DNA of 8,975 nt from contig CAMLER010000175.1 of assembly GCA_946478915.1 (NCBI GenBank), forward strand, positions 1-8,975, written 5' to 3'. Origin of the DNA: an uncultured Chryseolinea sp. GTDB taxonomy: Bacteria; Bacteroidota; Bacteroidia; Cytophagales; Cyclobacteriaceae. The notes under the pieces are model-generated. The model worked only from the letters and a program-made list of their open reading frames with translations, had not been told where the DNA came from and did no database searches. Within the stretch, counting starts at the first letter, position 1, and every line of letters begins with the position of its first letter. Shown in pieces: positions 5,143 through 8,975 of this stretch. The position numbers and the translations under genes were made by a program.

Positions 5143-7062
5143 ATGGAAATGAGAAGAACAACAGGGAAATCACTCAGCGAGGTGAATTCCTCTATCGATA
5201 CAACGCAGGGCACAGGCTGGCGGAAGTTGTTTGCCTTCCTTGGACCGGCGTATCTGGTGAGCGTGGGATATATGGACCCGGGCAACTGGGCAACCGATAT
5301 CGCCGGAGGCAGTCGCTTTGGTTACGCGCTGATATGGGTGTTGTTGATGTCAAACATGATGGCGCTTCTGCTTCAAAGTCTTAGCGCACGTCTCGGTATA
5401 GTTCGACAGTTGGACCTGGCCCAGGCGTCACGGCGATCCTATAGTCGTGGCGTAAATTTTTGTCTTTGGATATTGGCGGAGATTGCCATAGCAGCGTGTG
5501 ACCTGGCAGAAGTGCTCGGTATGGCGATCGGGTTGCAATTGTTGTTCGATATCCCCTTGATCTGGGGCGTAAGCTTGACCGTGCTCGACACGCTGCTGCT
5601 ACTGTTCCTACAAAGCTATGGTATTCGCAAGCTCGAGGCCTTTATTATTGCGCTCGTAGCTATTATTGGCGGCGCCTTTTTGGTAGAGATGTTTCTTGCA
5701 AAGCCCGACTTAGGTGAACTGGCCAAAGGATTTGTCCCTTCCCTTCCCGGTGATGAGGCGCTTTACATTGCTATCGGTATCATCGGCGCGACCGTAATGC
5801 CACACAATTTGTATCTCCACTCCTCCCTGGTTCAAACCCGAAGGATCAATCGAAACTCGCCAGGCATCTGGACATCCATAAAATATAATTTCATCGACTC
5901 AGCCGTCGCATTGAACGCAGCCTTTCTCGTTAATGCTGCAATCCTTGTACTGGCCGCTTCTACTTTTTTTCAGGCAGGGATGTATGAAGTGGAGGACATC
6001 CAGGATGCTTATAAATTCCTCAGTCCCATGCTGGGCACGGAATGGGCTTCGATACTCTTTGGTATAGCGCTGGTAGCTGCAGGACAAAGTTCAACAATAA
6101 CAGGAACGTTGGCGGGCCAGATTGTCATGGAAGGATATCTCAACCTGCGTATTGCCCCATGGTTGAGACGACTTATCACACGCCTCATTGCGATAATCCC
6201 CGCAGTGTTCGTGATCCTGGTTTACGGCGAGGAAGAGACTGGCGCACTGCTTATCTTCAGTCAGGTGATCCTCAGCTTCCAGTTGGGTTTTGCCGTAATT
6301 CCCTTGATACATTTTAACAGCGACAAGAACCAGATGGGCGAGTTTGTCATAAAGCCCTGGATGAAAATAGCGGCCTGGCTGATCGCGTCGATAATCGTTA
6401 CCCTCAATGTGCAACTCGTTATTCAGGAAATCAACGGTTGGCTTACCGCTGCGGGCGAGGATGCCTGGATCGTGTGGATCACTGCAGTCCCGCTCTGTAT
6501 CGCCGCAGGTCTATTGCTGCTGTACATAACGATCAAACCCTTTATTGAAAGGAGACGGGCGGAACGAGAAACAAAGATTCCACATGGTACAGCCGTAACG
6601 TTGGATCTGTCATCGCATCCGAAGTATAATCGTATTGCCGTCACACTCGACTTTACGAGCATCGACCAGCAGGCCATCCGCAGTGCGACAGCGCAGGGCG
6701 GGCACAACGCCCGGTATATACTATTGCACGTGGTGGAAACGGCCGGTGCCATGGTGTATGGCAGCGATATCGAAGACCAGGAGTCCTCAAAAGATATGAT
6801 TGCGTTGGAGCATTATCGCAGTCAGCTTGAACAGCTGGGATACCAGGTTGAGATCAAGATAGGTTTTGGAAACCCGAAGACAAGGATACCTAAGATGGTA
6901 AAAGAATTTCAGGCTGACTTGCTTGTGATGGGCGCTCATGGACACAAGTTCTTTAAGGACTTGATTTTTGGAGCTACCGTGGATGTAGTGAGGCATCGGG
7001 TGGGGATACCTGTATTAGTTGTGAGGGAAACGGAGGAGAAGGGCGGAAAGGGAAACGCATAA
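5143..7062 (+). CDS. mntH: Nramp Mn(II) transporter fused to a C-terminal universal stress protein domain
   Basis: The 639-residue protein is about 200 longer than ordinary MntH. Residues about 28-465 form an Nramp proton-coupled divalent metal importer with about 11 hydrophobic segments. TM1 carries DPGN (45-48) and TM6 carries ATVMPHN (216-222). Asp45, Asn48, Ala216 and Met219 match the Mn-coordinating residues of Deinococcus Nramp. The family signature GQSSTITGTLAGQ is at 314-326. After a basic linker (about 468-480), residues about 495-628 form a cytoplasmic UspA-type domain: IAVTLDF, LLHVVE, then LLVMGAHGHKFF (593-604) and IPVLVVRE. The nucleotide-loop pattern G-2x-G-9x-G is present (Gly597, Gly600, Gly610), but the next residue is Ala611 rather than Ser/Thr. 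The gene follows mntR by 10 bp and is surely co-transcribed. I chose ATG at 5143; a second in-frame ATG lies two codons later. The fusion is in frame with no sign of an assembly error. Confidence 0.93.
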   Translation: MEMRRTTGKSLSEVNSSIDTTQGTGWRKLFAFLGPAYLVSVGYMDPGNWATDIAGGSRFGYALIWVLLMSNMMALLLQSLSARLGIVRQLDLAQASRRSYSRGVNFCLWILAEIAIAACDLAEVLGMAIGLQLLFDIPLIWGVSLTVLDTLLLLFLQSYGIRKLEAFIIALVAIIGGAFLVEMFLAKPDLGELAKGFVPSLPGDEALYIAIGIIGATVMPHNLYLHSSLVQTRRINRNSPGIWTSIKYNFIDSAVALNAAFLVNAAILVLAASTFFQAGMYEVEDIQDAYKFLSPMLGTEWASILFGIALVAAGQSSTITGTLAGQIVMEGYLNLRIAPWLRRLITRLIAIIPAVFVILVYGEEETGALLIFSQVILSFQLGFAVIPLIHFNSDKNQMGEFVIKPWMKIAAWLIASIIVTLNVQLVIQEINGWLTAAGEDAWIVWITAVPLCIAAGLLLLYITIKPFIERRRAERETKIPHGTAVTLDLSSHPKYNRIAVTLDFTSIDQQAIRSATAQGGHNARYILLHVVETAGAMVYGSDIEDQESSKDMIALEHYRSQLEQLGYQVEIKIGFGNPKTRIPKMVKEFQADLLVMGAHGHKFFKDLIFGATVDVVRHRVGIPVLVVRETEEKGGKGNA

Positions 7063-7203
7063 AGGAAAGGGCATAACGCAGAACGCAGAAGGCAAAACGC
7101 TTGGGTGTGCGAATTTTGAAACGTGGTGTGTATAGTGAATAGGTGTACCGGTTTAATGTAAAATGCCGAAGTTTGTTGCATCAAATGTAGTAATGCACTT
7201 TAC
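7063..7203. other. Intergenic stretch with short AACGCAG tandem
   Basis: This is the first part of the 288-base gap after mntH. It contains a two-copy heptamer AACGCAG-AACGCAG (7075-7088) followed by related purine-rich sequence. I see no convincing promoter, terminator or small gene in the rest. The TTTG-containing hexamers near 7109-7117 and 7167-7175 each miss the TAnnTTTG consensus at the first base. Confidence 0.4.
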
Positions 7204-7296
7204 CACAGAGACACAGAGACACAGAGACACGGAGGTTGCACAGAGATCGGGGGATCAAAAATCTTTGTGATTTCTTTGTGTCTTTGTGTCTCTGTG
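7204..7296. repeat. CAGAGACA octamer repeats forming a long imperfect hairpin
   Basis: Three exact tandem copies of CAGAGACA occupy 7206-7229. The complementary strand pattern TGTCTCTG / TGTCTTTG / TTTCTTTG occupies 7271-7294. The arms 7204-7229 and 7271-7296 can pair over 26 positions. Most departures from identity are transitions that would give G-U pairs in RNA, leaving a loop of about 41 nt. Similar CACAGAGACACAGAG sequences are a familiar intergenic repeat in many bacterial genomes. Apparent reading frames through it are low-complexity artefacts. Confidence 0.8.
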
Positions 7297-7317
7297 CCTG
7301 CCTGCCGGCAAGGCAGG
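7297..7317. repeat. GC-rich hairpin CCTGCCT...AGGCAGG upstream of mnmE
   Basis: A perfect 7-bp stem CCTGCCT (7297-7303) / AGGCAGG (7311-7317) encloses a 7-base loop containing GCCGGC. It abuts the long CAGAGACA hairpin directly. No T-tract follows on either strand, so it is not a canonical intrinsic terminator. It ends 33 bases before the mnmE start and could lie in the mnmE leader RNA or mark the end of the mntH transcript. Confidence 0.65.
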
Positions 7318-7350
7318 GTGAAAAAATCCTATGATAGAGAGTCATAAATA

Positions 7351-8718
7351 ATGAAGGATCTCTTTGAAGATACGATTGTAGCCCTTGCAACCGCGCAAGG
7401 AATTTCAGCGATAGCGGTGATACGTCTCTCGGGCAAGGATGCTATTGCCATTGCGCAAAAAAGTTTTTCAGGAAAAGACCTTGCCAAGCAATCCACACAC
7501 ACGATACATTTTGGAAACTTCAAAGACGGAAATAAAATAATCGATGAGGTACTAATTTCATTATTCAAGGCGCCTCATTCATTTACAAAAGAAGATTCCG
7601 TTGAAATTTCCTGCCATGGGTCCCCTGTAATCATAAAAGATATAATCAAAACACTGTTGCACAATGGAGCCCGGTTGGCACAACCCGGAGAGTTTACCAA
7701 ACGCGCTTTCTTAAACGGACGTTTTGATCTCGCCCAGGCAGAAGCCGTCGCTGACCTTATTACTGCAGAAACTGAAAATGCAAGGCAAGCGGCATTAAAT
7801 CAGATGCGCGGCGGGTTTTCTAAAGAGATCAATCACTTGCGCGAAGAGTTGATACACTTTGCCTCTTTGATAGAGCTTGAATTGGATTTCGGCGAAGAAG
7901 ATGTAGAGTTTGCAGAGCGAAGCGATCTGAAAGACCTTATCATCAAGATCCAATCCTATCTGACCGCGTTGATATCTTCATTCGACCAGGGCAACGTGAT
8001 AAAGAACGGAGTGCCTACTGTAATTGCAGGCAAGCCGAATGCCGGGAAATCGACTTTGCTGAATGCATTACTAAATGAAGAGCGAGCCATCGTATCCGAG
8101 ATACCCGGAACGACTCGAGATACGATCGAAGACGAAATCGTTTTAGGTGGAATCAATTTCAGGTTTGTCGACACTGCCGGACTGCGCGAGACCAAAGATA
8201 CTATCGAAGCTATCGGTGTTGAGCGGACGAGGGAAAAGATGAAAAAAGCGTCCCTTATTCTTTACCTGTTTGATCTGTCAAACTCGAGTGTAGAAGAGAT
8301 TGATGAACAGTTCGCTGAAATTTCCGCTTTGGGAATTCCATTTCTAGCCATCGGCAACAAGATGGACAAAGCTGATCCTGCGGTACTTTCCAAACTCAAT
8401 GGACAAGATCTTATCCTTATATCAGCGTCGAGCAAAACCAATTTGCATTTATTAAAGGAAAAGATTCTGGAGGAGGTTCAGGTAAGAGAAGTAAAGAGCG
8501 GTGATGTGATGGTAACGAATTTACGCCACTATCAGAACCTTCTTCAGACCAAAGAAGCACTCGATCACGTTCTTGCCGGCATGGACACACACGTCACCGG
8601 CGATTTTTTAGCGATGGATATCCGTCAAGCATTGCATTATCTTGGAGAGATTACGGGGACTATTACAACGGATGATCTACTGGATAATATTTTTAGTAAG
8701 TTTTGTATCGGGAAGTGA
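7351..8718 (+). CDS. mnmE: tRNA uridine-5-carboxymethylaminomethyl(34) synthesis GTPase MnmE
   Basis: MnmE works with MnmG to install cmnm5 at the wobble uridine (U34) of certain tRNAs in the cytoplasm. The 455-residue protein is full length for the family. The N-terminal tetrahydrofolate-binding domain is about 1-120, starting with DTIVALATAQGISAIAVIR. A helical domain contains PGEFTKRAFLNGRFDLAQAE (112-131). The inserted G domain has G1 GKPNAGKS (227-234), G2 PGTTRD (252-257), G3 DTAG (274-277), G4 NKMD (336-339) and G5 SAS (358-360). The C-terminus is FCIGK (451-455) with the conserved Cys452. The ATG at 7351 gives the expected N-terminus and is preceded by an A/T-rich leader. It is separated from mntH by 288 bases of repeats, so it is probably an independent transcription unit, although no good promoter is visible. 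Confidence 0.97.
   Translation: MKDLFEDTIVALATAQGISAIAVIRLSGKDAIAIAQKSFSGKDLAKQSTHTIHFGNFKDGNKIIDEVLISLFKAPHSFTKEDSVEISCHGSPVIIKDIIKTLLHNGARLAQPGEFTKRAFLNGRFDLAQAEAVADLITAETENARQAALNQMRGGFSKEINHLREELIHFASLIELELDFGEEDVEFAERSDLKDLIIKIQSYLTALISSFDQGNVIKNGVPTVIAGKPNAGKSTLLNALLNEERAIVSEIPGTTRDTIEDEIVLGGINFRFVDTAGLRETKDTIEAIGVERTREKMKKASLILYLFDLSNSSVEEIDEQFAEISALGIPFLAIGNKMDKADPAVLSKLNGQDLILISASSKTNLHLLKEKILEEVQVREVKSGDVMVTNLRHYQNLLQTKEALDHVLAGMDTHVTGDFLAMDIRQALHYLGEITGTITTDDLLDNIFSKFCIGK
8701..8718 (+). other. mnmE 3' end: candidate integration (att) site
   Basis: The last 18 bases of mnmE, encoding FCIGK-stop, correspond to the site used by Salmonella genomic island 1 and relatives at the 3' end of thdF/trmE (the same gene). 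From memory of that site, 15 of 18 positions match, though amino-acid conservation explains most of this. No second copy of the 18-mer exists in the window, so no att repeat pair can be shown. Confidence 0.3.
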
Positions 8719-8722
8719 AGTG

Positions 8723-8820
8723 CCTAAATAACCCGAACAAAATCCAAACAACGATTTAATAGTCAGTACGTTAATCAGATAACACTTTGAGATGCCTTGG
8801 CATTTTAATGCTTATTTAGG
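8723..8820. repeat. Inverted repeat CCTAAATAA / TTATTTAGG
   Basis: A perfect 9-bp inverted repeat flanks 80 bases just after mnmE: CCTAAATAA at 8723-8731 and TTATTTAGG at 8812-8820. Inside the right half lies a small ATGCC-TT-GGCAT inverted repeat (8792-8803) followed by TTTT, whose loop is too small for a convincing terminator. No gene is seen between the arms. Confidence 0.5.
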
Positions 8821-8836
8821 TGATTTGTGTTACTGG

Positions 8837-8876
8837 TTTGTTACTCGAATTCTTCAAGCGACCGATGAGTAACAAA
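8837..8876. repeat. 10-bp perfect inverted repeat TTTGTTACTC / GAGTAACAAA
   Basis: TTTGTTACTC (8837-8846) and GAGTAACAAA (8867-8876) are exact reverse complements with a 20-base spacer. An extra TGTTAC copy precedes the left arm (8829-8833 region). It lies about 80 bases before a possible gene start at the window edge, so it may be a regulator or recombinase binding site; a run of A rather than T follows it on the plus strand. Confidence 0.55.
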
Positions 8877-8881
8877 AAAGT

Positions 8882-8926
8882 TGTGACAAGGAGAAATGAT
8901 GGCACACGCAGTCACTCACTGTCACA
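8882..8926. repeat. Inverted repeat TGTGACA / TGTCACA
   Basis: TGTGACA (8882-8888) and TGTCACA (8920-8926) form a 7-bp inverted repeat. The inner part contains GTCAC repeated directly (8911-8915 and 8921-8925). A mini frame of 18 codons (8896-8952) with an AGGAG just upstream sits between and beyond the arms; I do not call it a gene. Confidence 0.4.
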
Positions 8927-8955
8927 CCGAGGCAAATATAGACACGTACTGACAT

Positions 8956-8975
8956 ATGAGTTCAAACATCACTAT
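8956..8975 (+). CDS. Possible start of a further gene, cut by the window edge
   Basis: ATG at 8956 opens a frame of six full codons (MSSNIT) running off the window. That is too short to identify. Bacteroidota tyrosine recombinases often begin with a similar short Met-Ser-Ser/Thr stretch, and such a gene would fit the att-like mnmE end and the inverted repeats upstream, but this is a guess from context. No Shine-Dalgarno sequence is present. Confidence 0.2.

Noticed and set aside
4800..5285. 161-codon minus-strand open frame across the mntR/mntH junction
   Set aside because: It is antisense to two well-supported genes, matches no family I recognise, and is composed of shadow sequence.
7181..7390. 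Minus-strand open frame through the CAGAGACA repeat
   Set aside because: Its Ser/Leu/Cys/Val-rich translation is a low-complexity product of the repeat and it overlaps the mnmE start.
8896..8952. 18-codon mini-gene with an AGGAG just upstream
   Set aside because: It is very short, the motif is only two bases from the first ATG, and other genes here do not use Shine-Dalgarno sequences. A leader peptide cannot be excluded but is unsupported.

Overview
The window looks like a chromosomal segment from a member of the Bacteroidota, most likely of the Cytophagales type. The evidence is indirect. Most start codons lack a clear Shine-Dalgarno sequence and sit behind A/T-rich leaders. A good TAnnTTTG -7 element precedes mntR. 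The histidine kinase C-terminus, the DUF3108 protein and the Nramp transporter with a UspA tail all resemble proteins common in that phylum. No species can be named from the sequence alone.

Layout from left to right. A 5'-truncated sensor histidine kinase (1-755, +) overlaps a single-domain response regulator (752-1147, +) by ATGA, forming a two-component pair. The gap to the next, convergent gene (1148-1559) is packed with degenerate repeats built on a TAATCGG heptamer, in direct orientation on the left and inverted on the right; the last repeat supplies the stop codon of the convergent gene. On the minus strand lie a DUF3108 exported protein (1560-2375) and dapD of lysine/diaminopimelate synthesis (2460-3272). 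Diverging from dapD, with only 20 bp between start codons, is a GT-B glycosyltransferase (3293-4414, +).

The most coherent functional unit is a manganese-homeostasis operon. An array of TTTAGA/TCTAAA half-sites overlaps a Bacteroidota promoter and is followed by a DtxR/MntR-family repressor (4479-5132). Ten bases later comes an Nramp Mn(II) transporter fused to a C-terminal universal stress protein domain (5143-7062). The expected logic is that metal-loaded repressor shuts off its own promoter and therefore the transporter; the UspA tail may add nucleotide or stress input.

The gap 7063-7350 holds two further repeat types: CAGAGACA octamers that can fold into a long hairpin, and a GC-rich CCTGCCT hairpin. 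They precede mnmE (7351-8718), a tRNA-modification GTPase that is complete with all G motifs and the C-terminal FCIGK. The 257 bases after mnmE contain no long gene but several inverted repeats and, at the very edge, a possible start codon. The 3' end of mnmE is a known integration site for genomic islands in other bacteria, so an element boundary here is possible, but the window ends too soon to show it.

Most of the window is ordinary chromosomal content. The observations most worth following are the repressor operator, the Nramp-UspA fusion, the two intergenic repeat families and the mnmE-downstream region. I do not see clear evidence of an undescribed defence or mobile system within these bases.
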